Shown in pieces: positions 30,969 through 41,308 of a DNA stretch of 64,000 bases (its first letter is position 1; every line of letters begins with the position of its first letter). The notes below the pieces were generated by a model. It was not told the DNA's origin, made no database searches, and was given only the letters and a program-made list of their open reading frames with translations. Source of the stretch: an uncultured Flammeovirgaceae bacterium. GTDB taxonomy: Bacteria > Bacteroidota > Bacteroidia > Cytophagales > MED-G16. The DNA lies in assembly GCA_913052485.1 (NCBI GenBank), contig CAJXDN010000004.1, forward strand, positions 1 through 64,000, written 5' to 3'. A program made the translations under genes and the position numbers.

Positions 30969-32300
30969 ATGAGTGTAATAATTGGTAAGAAAGAATATTT
31001 TAAAAATATAAATGAAGTAAAATTTGAAGGTAAAGATTCAGATAACCCTTTAGCTTATAGATATTATGATAGTGAGAGGGTCGTTATGGGTAAATCAATG
31101 AAGGAACATTTTAAATTTGCCATAGCCTATTGGCATTCTTTTGTTAACACAGGTAATGACCCGTTTGGGCCTGGGACAAAAGAATATCCATGGTCTGAGT
31201 CATCTGATGTACATCAGAGAGCTTATGATAAAATGGATGCAGCTTTTGAATTTATTTCAAAATTAGGTCTGGAATATTTCTGTTTTCATGATTTTGATTT
31301 GATTGATGAGGGAGAATCTTTGAGTGAGTCTGAGGGTAGATTACATAAAATTTCTGAATATGCTCTTACTAAAATGAATTCAACTAGAATGAAAGTACTT
31401 TGGGGTACAGCAAATCTTTTTTCAAATTCTAGGTATATGAATGGAGCTGCAACTAATCCAGATTTTAATGTAGTTTCATATGCAGGTGCTCAGGTAAGAA
31501 ATGCGCTAAATGTGACACACAAATTAGGGGGAGAAAATTATGTATTTTGGGGTGGAAGAGAGGGATATATGTCTTTGTTAAATACGAAAATGAAAAAGGA
31601 ATTAGATAATATGGCGACCTTTCTTCATATGGCAAAAGATTATGGGAGATCCATTGGATTTGAAGGAAATTTCTTCATTGAACCAAAACCGATGGAACCA
31701 TCAAAACACCAGTATGATTATGATTCTGCCTCTGTAATTGGCTTTCTTAAAGAATATGGTCTAGAAAAGGATTTTAAATTAAATATTGAGGTAAATCATG
31801 CTACTTTGGCTGGGCATACATTTGATCACGAATTACAGGTTGCTGCTAATTCGAATATGTTAGGTAGTATTGATGCGAATAGAGGAGATTATCAAAATGG
31901 TTGGGATACAGATCAGTTTCCTAATAATATATATGAGATTGTGGAGGCTTTGCTGGTAATTGTTAGGTCTGGTGGCCTAAGTGGGGGAGGTATAAATTTT
32001 GATGCAAAAACTAGAAGAAACTCTACTGATTTGGAAGATCTATTTTTTTCTCATGTTGGTGGAATTGATTTATTTGCTAGATCACTACTTATTGTTGAAT
32101 CTATTATTAATGAGTCTGAATACATAAAACTTTTAGATGAAAGATATTCCTCTTTTGATACTGGAATGGGTAAAAAATTTACAAACAGAGAGTTGAGTTT
32201 AGATGATATTGCAAATCATGCAAAAAGTATTAATGAACCTAATTTAATATCTGGAAAACAGGAGTTTTTAGAAAATTTAATAAATAGATACATACGTTAA
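30969..32300 (+). CDS. xylA: Xylose isomerase
   Basis: YWHSFVNTGNDPFGPGT, YFCFHDFDLIDEG, VLWGTANLFSN, YVFWGGREGYMSLLNT, FIEPKPMEPSKHQYDYD, NIEVNHATLAGHTFDHE, GSIDANRGD. Confidence 0.98.
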   Translation: MSVIIGKKEYFKNINEVKFEGKDSDNPLAYRYYDSERVVMGKSMKEHFKFAIAYWHSFVNTGNDPFGPGTKEYPWSESSDVHQRAYDKMDAAFEFISKLGLEYFCFHDFDLIDEGESLSESEGRLHKISEYALTKMNSTRMKVLWGTANLFSNSRYMNGAATNPDFNVVSYAGAQVRNALNVTHKLGGENYVFWGGREGYMSLLNTKMKKELDNMATFLHMAKDYGRSIGFEGNFFIEPKPMEPSKHQYDYDSASVIGFLKEYGLEKDFKLNIEVNHATLAGHTFDHELQVAANSNMLGSIDANRGDYQNGWDTDQFPNNIYEIVEALLVIVRSGGLSGGGINFDAKTRRNSTDLEDLFFSHVGGIDLFARSLLIVESIINESEYIKLLDERYSSFDTGMGKKFTNRELSLDDIANHAKSINEPNLISGKQEFLENLINRYIR

Positions 32301-32363
32301 TAATTTAAATTATTGATAAGGCAGTAATTTAAATAAAGAGATTTTCTATAAAATTATTCTAAA

Positions 32364-33815
32364 CTATAAACTAAGGCCAATTACTAAGTATAATATAGCC
32401 GTCAACATTCCACATACTAGAGCATAAGGTAGCTGTGTTTTGACATGATCAATATGATCACTTGCAGATGCCATTGATGATACTACTGAAGTGTCTGAAA
32501 TTGGTGAACAGTGATCACCAAATAAACCTCCACCTAATGCTGCAGCTATTGATATTGAGTTATCGATACCCATCTCATTAGAAATTGGAACAGCAATTGC
32601 CAACATTATTGCAAAAGTGCCCCAAGACGTACCCGTTGAAAATGATATAAAACAGCTAGTAACAAATAGTAAGAAAGGAACAAGTTTGGGAGACAAAATT
32701 TCTTTTAATTCGTTTGAGACGTATACTCCTGTTCCGAGGTCTCTACAAAGATTACCAATTGCAAAGGCTAGCATAATCAGTAAAGATAGCTGCATCATAC
32801 CAGACATGCCTTTTATAGAATATCTTATAATTTCTTTTACCGATAAAATTCCTTTAAAAACATAATAAATTGAAGAGATAATTATTGAAAAAATAACAGA
32901 GTATAGTACAGACGTAGATCCAGATGAATTTGAAAGTATATCAAAAAAATTTATATTTTTTTGACCATCATATCCAGTATAAATTAGCATAAGGATCATA
33001 ATTAAAACCATAGAGGACAGTGGGAGAAACATATTCAAAGAATTCTCTTTTATTCCATTTTTTGTTTTAATAATTGTAATATCCTCAGATACCATTGGTG
33101 TAGATCCTTCGTCAAATAATTTACCGTTTTTTGTTCTTTTTTCGGCTTTTTTCATGAGCCCATAATCTTTTCCTGTGATAATTAACACTATTAGCAATAA
33201 AATAACTAGTACTGGGTAGAAGTTAAATTTCATTGCTGACAGTAAGGTATTAAAAGGCCTATCAATTCCTTGAACTGTCAATAAACCAATAATATATGCT
33301 CCCCATCCATTAAAAGGAATCAGTAGTTTAGAGGGTGCAGATGTCGAATCAGCAATATACGCAAGTTTTTCTCTTGATATTTTTAGCTTATCAAATAGAG
33401 GCCTAAATATTGTGCCAACTGTGAGTGCAGATATATTTGATTCAACAAATAATAACAAGCCTGTTAATGATGCATAGATCTGGACTTTTTTATTGTTACC
33501 ATTAATATGATTTGATTTGAATTTTTTTTGAAAACTTTTAATAAATCCCTCAACACCACCAGAAACTTGTATGAGTGTAATTAGTGATCCTACGAGGAAC
33601 GTAAAAAAAATAACCCTTGTGTTACCTGGGTCATTAAATACATTAACAATATTTTCGATAGTTATTAAAACTCCATGAAAAGGATTCCAATTCCCTAAAA
33701 TAAGACTTCCAAAGAAAATACCAGTTAATAAAGATATGAAAACTTGCTTAGTTCTAATAGCTAAAACAATTGCGGTAATGGGTGGTATTAAAGAGAGAAA
33801 ACCATAGTTATCCAT
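32364..33815 (-). CDS. Na+/H+ antiporter NhaC family protein
   Basis: Multi-TM; TGTSWGTFAIMLAIAVPI, GGGLFGDHCSPISDTSVVSSMAS motifs. Confidence 0.9.
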   Translation of the reverse strand: MDNYGFLSLIPPITAIVLAIRTKQVFISLLTGIFFGSLILGNWNPFHGVLITIENIVNVFNDPGNTRVIFFTFLVGSLITLIQVSGGVEGFIKSFQKKFKSNHINGNNKKVQIYASLTGLLLFVESNISALTVGTIFRPLFDKLKISREKLAYIADSTSAPSKLLIPFNGWGAYIIGLLTVQGIDRPFNTLLSAMKFNFYPVLVILLLIVLIITGKDYGLMKKAEKRTKNGKLFDEGSTPMVSEDITIIKTKNGIKENSLNMFLPLSSMVLIMILMLIYTGYDGQKNINFFDILSNSSGSTSVLYSVIFSIIISSIYYVFKGILSVKEIIRYSIKGMSGMMQLSLLIMLAFAIGNLCRDLGTGVYVSNELKEILSPKLVPFLLFVTSCFISFSTGTSWGTFAIMLAIAVPISNEMGIDNSISIAAALGGGLFGDHCSPISDTSVVSSMASASDHIDHVKTQLPYALVCGMLTAILYLVIGLSL

Positions 33816-33853
33816 AAGCCAATATTAATTAAATTTGTTCCAACAATTATCAG

Positions 33854-35029
33854 ATGTATAAAATTAAATATTTCCTAATTCCAATTCTTTTATTTTTTTC
33901 TTGTAATAATGATGATTATAAGTCTGAAGTATATATTGATACCTACACTAAATTATTTTCTATTACTAAGGATAATATTTTAGAGATTGTTCAAAATTCT
34001 GAATTTGAGAATTTGAGAGAGTATCTAAAGTATGATATAAGTCTTTATACAATAACATACAATACAATTTACAAGGGTAATAATATAAAAGCATCTGGAA
34101 TCGTTGCTTTCCCTGATACTGATGTAGGAATACCTATTCTTAATTTCAATCATGGAACTACCTCGCTTCATTCAGATGCTCCATCAGAGGATCTAATTCA
34201 GTATAGTTTTTTTGCAAATGCTGCAAGTGCCGGATATATTTTTGTTATTCCAGATTATCTTGGCTTTGGAGTATCAGATAATATCGTTCATCCATATTAC
34301 AGATCAGATTTAACCGGTCAAACTGTTGTCGATATGATTAGAGCAACAAGAGAATTAGCTGTTATTGAGGGTTATAACTTTAATGGTGATGTGTTTTTGT
34401 CGGGATATTCAGAGGGTGGATTTGCTACAATGTCAGCCCATTATAATCTTGAAAATAATGAATATTCAGGTCTGAATCTTATTGCATCAGCCCCTGCCGC
34501 AGGTGGATATGATATTAGTGGTATGTTAGACTATTTTATCACAAGGGATTCATATCATGTTCCATATTATATTGCCTACGTTGCAATTGGTTATAAAACT
34601 TCATACGACTGGAGTCTGCCACTATCCTCAATATTTAATGAACCGTATGATTCAATTATTCCAGAATATTTTAACGGTAAATTCTCTGGAGATGAAATAA
34701 ATAGTGTTTTAACTAATAGTATTAACGAGTTATTAACATCAAATTTTATTAATAATGTGTTTACAGACCCAGATTTAAGAGTAGTTGTAGATGCATTTGA
34801 GGAAAATAGTTTAGATAATTGGATTCCAAAAAATAAAATGATAATGTATCACGGAACTAGTGATATCACTGTTCCATATCAAAATTCAGTTGATACTTAC
34901 AATAATTTTATTTCATTAGGTGCTAGTACAAATAATATAGAATTTATTGATTTGCTAGAAGAAGATCACTCATCCGGTGCCCTCCCATATATTATCGATT
35001 TATTTGATAGATTTGATAAATTAAAATAA
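33854..35029 (+). CDS. Secreted alpha/beta hydrolase (lipase-like lipoprotein)
   Basis: Lipobox ILLFFSCNND; VIPDYLGFG, VFLSGYSEGGFATMSAHY nucleophile elbow, MIMYHGTSDITVPYQNS, EEDHSSG. Confidence 0.85.
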   Translation: MYKIKYFLIPILLFFSCNNDDYKSEVYIDTYTKLFSITKDNILEIVQNSEFENLREYLKYDISLYTITYNTIYKGNNIKASGIVAFPDTDVGIPILNFNHGTTSLHSDAPSEDLIQYSFFANAASAGYIFVIPDYLGFGVSDNIVHPYYRSDLTGQTVVDMIRATRELAVIEGYNFNGDVFLSGYSEGGFATMSAHYNLENNEYSGLNLIASAPAAGGYDISGMLDYFITRDSYHVPYYIAYVAIGYKTSYDWSLPLSSIFNEPYDSIIPEYFNGKFSGDEINSVLTNSINELLTSNFINNVFTDPDLRVVVDAFEENSLDNWIPKNKMIMYHGTSDITVPYQNSVDTYNNFISLGASTNNIEFIDLLEEDHSSGALPYIIDLFDRFDKLK

Positions 35030-36133
35030 ATGAGTCAGTTACTAATTTTTATTCTTTTAGCAGTATTTCAAGGTGATGTAAATATTGATGATATTATAGA
35101 TGATGTCACTAAAAAATATGCACCTGACAAAAGAATTTCTTTGTTCAATATTAGTTATGATATAGAAAATAATTCTATTAATCTCTTCGGTGAGACAAAT
35201 AAAGTTAATGCTAAAAACTATCTTTTATTTCAACTTGACAGTCTAGGTTTAGTTTATCAAGATAATATTGATATACTTCCTAAAGAGAAGGTTTATGGTA
35301 TAATAAATAACTCAGTAGGTAATTTAAGAGGTAGGCCCTCGCATTCTTCAGAATTAGTATCCCAAACACTTTTAGGAACAAAAGTAAATGTATTGAAGAA
35401 AGAGGGAGAGTGGTATTTAATTCAAACTCCTGACGATTATATTTCATGGATTGATCATGGCGGTATTTCTATTATGGGTGAAGAAGATTATAAAGGTTAT
35501 TACAAAAACCCATACATATACAGTTCAATTCAAGGCTTTGCTTACAATTCAATTGTAAAAGAGTCAATTGTTTCAGATCTTGTAATAGGATCTATCTTGA
35601 ATGTAATTGGTAACAAAGGTGAATTTTATAAAATAGAATATCCAGATAAAAGAATTGGTTGGGTTAGTAAAAAAGATATTTCGCCTTTATTTAATAGTAA
35701 TGATTTTACAGGTTTAGAAATAATAAAAAATTCTAAAAAATTTATTGGGGTTCCTTACCTATGGGGTGGAACTTCTTCTAAAGGTTTTGACTGCTCAGGA
35801 TTCACTAAAATTGTTTATTTAATGAATGGACTTGTTATACCTAGGGATGCTTCTCAGCAAATTAATGAAGGAAAATTAGTAGATAATGAAAGAAAATGGG
35901 ATAATCTAAGAGAAGGTGATTTAATGTTTTTTGGTTATTATAAGGATGGAAGAAGAAGGATAGATCATGTCTCAATATGGATAGGAGATGGTCAGTTTAT
36001 TCAGGCTTCAAAAAATGTGAGGATTAATTCTGTTGATTCTGAGGATCCCCTATATGATAGATATCATATGGAGAAATATATGGAATCAAGAAGAATTATA
36101 GGTAATGAAACTAATGGTGTAAAAAAGTTATAA
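35030..36133 (+). CDS. NlpC/P60 family peptidase with SH3-like domains
   Basis: VGNLRGRPSHSSELVSQTLLGTKV (SH3b-like), GVPYLWGGTSSKGFDCSGFTKIVYLMNG, GDLMFFGYY, HVSIWIGDGQFIQAS. Confidence 0.92.
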   Translation: MSQLLIFILLAVFQGDVNIDDIIDDVTKKYAPDKRISLFNISYDIENNSINLFGETNKVNAKNYLLFQLDSLGLVYQDNIDILPKEKVYGIINNSVGNLRGRPSHSSELVSQTLLGTKVNVLKKEGEWYLIQTPDDYISWIDHGGISIMGEEDYKGYYKNPYIYSSIQGFAYNSIVKESIVSDLVIGSILNVIGNKGEFYKIEYPDKRIGWVSKKDISPLFNSNDFTGLEIIKNSKKFIGVPYLWGGTSSKGFDCSGFTKIVYLMNGLVIPRDASQQINEGKLVDNERKWDNLREGDLMFFGYYKDGRRRIDHVSIWIGDGQFIQASKNVRINSVDSEDPLYDRYHMEKYMESRRIIGNETNGVKKL

Positions 36134-36601
36134 CCTCTCAATATCTAAAATTTTATCAATAAAGTTTTTTGTATTAAAATTAACACCTCCTGTTAACCTA
36201 AAGTTTTCATTTCCACTTTTATCAAATATTATGGTTGTGGGTAAGCTGTATGCTTTAAAATAGGATAAGTCGCCATTAAGTTTAATGAAATCTAAGTCAA
36301 ATTTTCTTTTATTTAAGAATGAATTTATCAATTTTAAATCTTCGTTTGATACTGCTACAATTTCTACATTTCTATCACTAAATTTTTCTTTTACTTTTTC
36401 CAGACTTTCAAACTCCGCAATACATGGTTTACACCATGTTGCCCAAATATTTAAGATTAATACATTACCATTATAATCATTCAAGTTTAATGAATTACCA
36501 TTAAGATCCGTTAAAATTGAGATCTCATCAACTTTTTTGTGGCTAGGGGCTTTACAGCCAATAATTGTTAAAAAAAGTAAAACTGGTATAAGTAATTTCA
36601 T
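36128..36601 (-). CDS. TlpA-like thioredoxin-fold lipoprotein
   Basis: Lipobox LTIIGCK; VLILNIWATWCKPCIAEFESLEKV, SLPTTIIFDKSG. Confidence 0.92.
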   Translation of the reverse strand: MKLLIPVLLFLTIIGCKAPSHKKVDEISILTDLNGNSLNLNDYNGNVLILNIWATWCKPCIAEFESLEKVKEKFSDRNVEIVAVSNEDLKLINSFLNKRKFDLDFIKLNGDLSYFKAYSLPTTIIFDKSGNENFRLTGGVNFNTKNFIDKILDIERL

Positions 36602-36635
36602 TTTTTATTAATTTTACTTTAGATATTTAAATGTA

Positions 36636-37178
36636 GTGAAGAAAATATTAATTACAATATCATTATTTCTAATATTCAATATTGGATATACACAATCATT
36701 CTATTCAAATTTAAGAGCTGTTGGATTGACATGTGCCATGTGTTCTTACTCTACACAAAAAAGTCTCGAAAAACTAGACTTTATTGAAACTATCACCCCT
36801 GATCTAGAGGCTACATCATTTAAATTAGAATTCAAAGAAGATGAATTTGTTGACTTTGATTTAATTCAAGAAAAAGTTGAAGATGCTGGTTTTTTTGTTG
36901 GGTCGATTGAAATAGTTTTTACAGATAATATAAAAGTAGGAAACGATAAACATAACCTCATAAGCGCTAACTTATTTCATTTCTTTTCCGATGAGGAAAT
37001 TGATTCAAGAGTTTTTACTATAGTAGATAAAAAGTTTATCAGAAAAAGCGAGTACAAAATAATTTCTGAGAAGACATCACATTCCTGTTATGAAACCGGT
37101 TTACATACTGCCTCATGTTGTTCAAATCATGAAAATCTAAAATCAAATAAAGTCTTTCATTTAAAAAGTAGTTTATAG
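36636..37178 (+). CDS. Secreted heavy-metal-associated (HMA) domain protein, GTG start
   Basis: Signal peptide, LRAVGLTCAMCSYSTQKSLEKLDFIETI (CxxC HMA motif), Cys/His-rich C-terminal region SHSCYETGLHTASCCSNHE. Confidence 0.8.
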   Translation: MKKILITISLFLIFNIGYTQSFYSNLRAVGLTCAMCSYSTQKSLEKLDFIETITPDLEATSFKLEFKEDEFVDFDLIQEKVEDAGFFVGSIEIVFTDNIKVGNDKHNLISANLFHFFSDEEIDSRVFTIVDKKFIRKSEYKIISEKTSHSCYETGLHTASCCSNHENLKSNKVFHLKSSL

Positions 37179-37191
37179 ATTCAAAATATTT

Positions 37192-38040
37192 ATGAGAATA
37201 TTTTTAGTCTTATTTCTGTCTTTTATTTCAAGCTTATCATCTGCACAAGAACTTTATATAAATGCTGAACCGGCAAGTCTAATTCCGAAGGGTACTAAAG
37301 TCGTAAGGTTGAATCATCACACTATATTCCTAAATGGTACTAACATAATGGGTGGTATAGGGAATGCCATCATTATGAGTCCGTCAATATCATATGGTTT
37401 ATCAAAAAAAATTATGGTAAGTGGAAGTTTCCAGTTTTCAAATAAACCATACGAGCAAGACATGATGCCAAATTTTGGGTTTAGTGGCTTTAAGCTATCA
37501 TCAAAGCAGAGAATACTAACAACTGATAAACAAAAATATCATACAAGGTTATCATCATTCATTAAATACTCATACCATGATAATAAGTTTATGAAAGATA
37601 ACTTAGACATAGAGATACAAGATACTGGTTTTGAATTTGGAATAATTGGTACCCAATTGATTAATAAATTAGCAATATCAGTAACTTCTGCAGTAACTAG
37701 AATTTCAAATATTGATGAAAAATATACAAGTGGATCCACTGTAAAATGGCAAAGCATTAATTTGAATACAATTCAAAATTCAATATCGGCTGGGTACTTA
37801 CTTTTTCCAAGAAAATATAAGTCATATAAACAAACGAACTTTAATTTATATTTAGAATATTTAACCAATACTATTTTAACTAAGGGTTTTCCAGATAGAT
37901 ACGACAAATTTACATCTACTCTTGCCCCAGGTATTCAATTTATTATAATGTCTCGATCTAGATTAGATTTTAGTTATAAAATAAGGAGTGGAGCAATGCC
38001 AGAAGAGTTTGTAGTGAAATTAACCTACATAATTTATTGA
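37192..38040 (+). CDS. Predicted outer membrane beta-barrel protein
   Basis: Signal peptide ending SSAQ; amphipathic alternating strands throughout; tight spacing after HMA gene. Confidence 0.6.
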   Translation: MRIFLVLFLSFISSLSSAQELYINAEPASLIPKGTKVVRLNHHTIFLNGTNIMGGIGNAIIMSPSISYGLSKKIMVSGSFQFSNKPYEQDMMPNFGFSGFKLSSKQRILTTDKQKYHTRLSSFIKYSYHDNKFMKDNLDIEIQDTGFEFGIIGTQLINKLAISVTSAVTRISNIDEKYTSGSTVKWQSINLNTIQNSISAGYLLFPRKYKSYKQTNFNLYLEYLTNTILTKGFPDRYDKFTSTLAPGIQFIIMSRSRLDFSYKIRSGAMPEEFVVKLTYIIY

Positions 38041-39060
38041 CTTATCTTCAATAAGATATGTCCCTTTGTAAACTTTAAATCCTTCTCTGGACCAGTAAGC
38101 GAGTTTAGGGTTATTGCCTTTTCTCTCTTTTATTGATGCACATCCTACACTTCCATCCTTACCAAGAGCAACAATTTTGTCATTAAAATCTATATTTTTT
38201 GTTCCTCCATTAATATCAATAATTCTTTGGCAGAGGGCTTCGCATGCTTGCTGAGGAGTCTTCCCATTTCGCATTTGTTCGACAACAAAAAATGAACCAC
38301 AAGTTCTAATTATTTCTTCACCTCTCCCTGTAGCACCAGCAGCGCCTACCTCATTATCTACATAAAGACCTGCACCAATAATTGGAGAATCTCCAACTCT
38401 TCCAGGTATTTTATATGCTAGTCCACTTGTTGTTGTTATACCTGCTACATTAGTATCTTCATCGATACCCAATACATTTATAGTGCCAGTTGTCCTTGTC
38501 TTATCGTAATTATTTTCACTTGGTGGAAACCAATCGTCATCTGAAGATAAATTTTCCTTCCAACTAAGCCATATTTTTCTTGCTTTTTCAGTCAATAAAT
38601 TTTCTACTTTAAAACCATGAGCTCTTGCAAAATCTTGAGCTCCTTTTCCGACAATATGAATATGGTCTGTTCTCTCCATGACAAGTCTAGCAACTGAACA
38701 TGGTGTTTTAATTCCTTCCAGAGCAGCTACTGAACCACAATTATGGGTTGGTCCAAACATTATAGAAGCATCTAACTGGACAACACCGTGTTCGTTGGGA
38801 AGTCCTCCAAACCCCACAGAGGTATCTTCTGGATCGAGTTCAGTCACATTAGACGATATCTCTATAGCATCTAATAATTTTCCTTTAGAAGATAAAATTT
38901 CCCACCCTGGCTTTAAAACTTTCTCTCCCCAGACTTCGCCTCGGCTACACAGAATTACGGGACCTTTATTTTGTTTTGATTTTTTTTCAATATTTGAAAC
39001 TAATGGAACAGTAGCGCCCACTGCCGTTAAATTTTTTAAAAATTTTCTTCTGCTATTCAT
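38020..39060 (-). CDS. N4-(beta-N-acetylglucosaminyl)-L-asparaginase (glycosylasparaginase) with Tat-like signal
   Basis: MNSRRKFLKNLTAVGATV; SVGFGGLPNEHGVVQLDASIM, GTINVLGIDEDTNVAGITTTSGLAYKIPGRVGDSPIIGAGLYVDNEVGAAGATGRGEE. Confidence 0.93.
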   Translation of the reverse strand: MNSRRKFLKNLTAVGATVPLVSNIEKKSKQNKGPVILCSRGEVWGEKVLKPGWEILSSKGKLLDAIEISSNVTELDPEDTSVGFGGLPNEHGVVQLDASIMFGPTHNCGSVAALEGIKTPCSVARLVMERTDHIHIVGKGAQDFARAHGFKVENLLTEKARKIWLSWKENLSSDDDWFPPSENNYDKTRTTGTINVLGIDEDTNVAGITTTSGLAYKIPGRVGDSPIIGAGLYVDNEVGAAGATGRGEEIIRTCGSFFVVEQMRNGKTPQQACEALCQRIIDINGGTKNIDFNDKIVALGKDGSVGCASIKERKGNNPKLAYWSREGFKVYKGTYLIEDKSINYVG

Positions 39061-39730
39061 AATCTAATTTTTTTAATGTGTGTATATATTGTTTTATATA
39101 ATCTTCTTTCTGTTTAGATCTATACTGCAAAATCCATCTCGGATGGGGTAGTGCAATTATTTCATCAAAGAATTTATACTCTTTGTTTAATAAATCAAAA
39201 AATTTTTGATTTTTTCCAAGACCGATTATGATACATATTTTGTCTGAAACTATATGTTCAATTTGGTTTTTAATCCAATTAACAATTTTAGGCTTCCATC
39301 TTCTAAAAAGAATCTCACTATCGTAGTAATTTAAATTTTTATTATTCATAGTAAAACCATAAGGACATATACTCGATATTAAAAATTTATTGTAAAAATT
39401 TTTAGGTCCACCGAATTTATCAATCATCTCATAGATGAAAGTAGAGCTTAACTCTTTTTTTTGATTGAAATCATTTTTTATCTCACATTTTTTTGTGAGA
39501 TGATAAGGGTCAGTAAATGGAATTCCCGTTATACCACCCCCAAATCTACCTGGATTAATGCCAAACATTACTATCCTTCTCCTAGTATCATTAAAGAACT
39601 CACTATAAAATTTTTTATAAATTTTTTGGACTTTTTTATCAGAATAAGGGTCTAATATATTTATATTTTTTGGTGAACTAACTTTTTCAAGATTATTATA
39701 AAATTCAATAATCTTAATCGAGTTTTTCAT
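39053..39730 (-). CDS. SMUG2/DUF4918-like uracil-DNA glycosylase superfamily protein
   Basis: RRIVMFGINPGRFGGGITGIPFTDP and C-terminal ALPHPRWILQYR motifs. Confidence 0.8.
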   Translation of the reverse strand: MKNSIKIIEFYNNLEKVSSPKNINILDPYSDKKVQKIYKKFYSEFFNDTRRRIVMFGINPGRFGGGITGIPFTDPYHLTKKCEIKNDFNQKKELSSTFIYEMIDKFGGPKNFYNKFLISSICPYGFTMNNKNLNYYDSEILFRRWKPKIVNWIKNQIEHIVSDKICIIIGLGKNQKFFDLLNKEYKFFDEIIALPHPRWILQYRSKQKEDYIKQYIHTLKKLDYE

Positions 39731-39746
39731 GTTAAATATTAAATAA

Positions 39747-40349
39747 TTACTCTAGAGTCTCAGCGAATTTCTTTAAAAATTCTTTAGGCATTGTATCTAC
39801 TTCAAAAGAGACAATTATATTATCCCAGAGCATATTAACATTAGCGATTTTATTATCATTAGCATCAATAAAATATGTTAACCTCTCAATACTTGAATCC
39901 CAAACTACAACTTCAGTTACTATACTTTGAGCCAAGTCTGCATTATATGCATCCATGTCAATCTTACCATCTTTCCTGTAAGCAAAAGGATATTTTCCCT
40001 CTTTATTGAAATCAATAGTCCAGTTTCCATTCTTTCTGGGTACCATCGCTATCGCATATTTTCCAGCTCTCAACATTTCATTACCAATTTTAATATCAGT
40101 TGAAAATTCAATTATTGTTGGACTATTCGCTCCTGCTCTCCATAATTTATCGTATGGTACGAGGTCACCAAAAACTTTTCTGCCTTTCACACCTGGGGAG
40201 GAATAACTAATTGAAATTTTGGTCATACCAACATTTTGTGTTACGGAAGCTTGGGGACTTGCTACAGGACTTAGATACTCTCTAGCTGTTTGTGCAGATA
40301 CCTCTACTATCATCAAACAAAAAACGAATAATAAGATTAGCTTTTTCAT
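39747..40349 (-). CDS. DUF2911 domain secreted protein
   Basis: SPQASVTQNVGMTKISISYSSPGVKGRKVFGDLVPYDKLWRAGANSPTIIEFSTD. Confidence 0.88.
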   Translation of the reverse strand: MKKLILLFVFCLMIVEVSAQTAREYLSPVASPQASVTQNVGMTKISISYSSPGVKGRKVFGDLVPYDKLWRAGANSPTIIEFSTDIKIGNEMLRAGKYAIAMVPRKNGNWTIDFNKEGKYPFAYRKDGKIDMDAYNADLAQSIVTEVVVWDSSIERLTYFIDANDNKIANVNMLWDNIIVSFEVDTMPKEFLKKFAETLE

Positions 40350-40413
40350 GCATGTATAATTTAAATTAAATTTTTTTTATAATTCTTTAATGAATAAATA
40401 TAAGTTATTGTTT

Positions 40414-41307
40414 TTATTTATTCCATAAACTAGAAGGGTAAGAACCAGTTTCAACTAGTTTTTTAATTTTTTCTTTCACGGTGTCACTGTCTTCTTTGTA
40501 AGTGACTCCAAACCAGTTTTCATCAGTGACATCTATGTGTACATTTTTCTTTCCAATAATTTCTGGTAATAAAAATTCACTTTTGAGATTATTTATATTA
40601 TTACTTAGAAATGATTTAAATTCCGTATTTAAAATTTTAAAAATAGATTTTTGGAAACCGAATAGATTCATGGCCACCTGTGTACCAATAGGGTGTCTTA
40701 CTTTTTTATTATCAAAGGTACCCTCAACTATTCTATCGTCAACCTTAATTAAACCATGCGTCTCCTCAATATCTATTAATTTATTTCCATCTTTTATACA
40801 AACTCCACGAGATACGCCACCATTTTCAGAAAGTGTATTTTCAATAAAGTAGGAAATTGTTGAAATTTGGATATTATTTTTTTCCATGTATACTAGTGTT
40901 TCATAAGCTTTTTTAAAAGCTCCAAAACCATAAAAATCATCAGCATTAATCGTAATGAATGATTCATCTACTGAATTTTCACAGCATAATATTGCGTGAC
41001 CTGTTCCCCAAGGCTTAATTCTATCGACAGGAAGTTCATGATTATAAAGACCATAACTTGGATCTTGAATAACTACATCAAGTATTATCTTATCTTTATT
41101 TTGAAAGAGAGTATTATATTTTTCTACAAAATAATTTTTGAGTTTGGGAGATGATAGTATTATTATCTTATCAAAACCAGCTCTAATCGAGTCATAAATA
41201 GAGTAGTCAAGAATTGATTCGTTGTTAGGACCGAAACTATCTACCTGTTTTAATCCGCCATAACGGCTACCCATTCCACCAGCCATTATAATTACAGATT
41301 TGTTCAT
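40414..41307 (-). CDS. Sugar nucleotidyltransferase family protein
   Basis: Start revised to MNKSVIIMAGGMGSRYGGLKQVDSFGPNNESILDYSIYDSI; ITINADDFYG. Confidence 0.85.
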   Translation of the reverse strand: MNKSVIIMAGGMGSRYGGLKQVDSFGPNNESILDYSIYDSIRAGFDKIIILSSPKLKNYFVEKYNTLFQNKDKIILDVVIQDPSYGLYNHELPVDRIKPWGTGHAILCCENSVDESFITINADDFYGFGAFKKAYETLVYMEKNNIQISTISYFIENTLSENGGVSRGVCIKDGNKLIDIEETHGLIKVDDRIVEGTFDNKKVRHPIGTQVAMNLFGFQKSIFKILNTEFKSFLSNNINNLKSEFLLPEIIGKKNVHIDVTDENWFGVTYKEDSDTVKEKIKKLVETGSYPSSLWNK

Positions 41308-41308
41308 A

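Noticed and set aside
32301-32363. AATTTAAATT-type repeats in the xylA-nhaC convergent gap considered as terminator
   Set aside because: Only weak AT-only palindromes; not distinguishable from background
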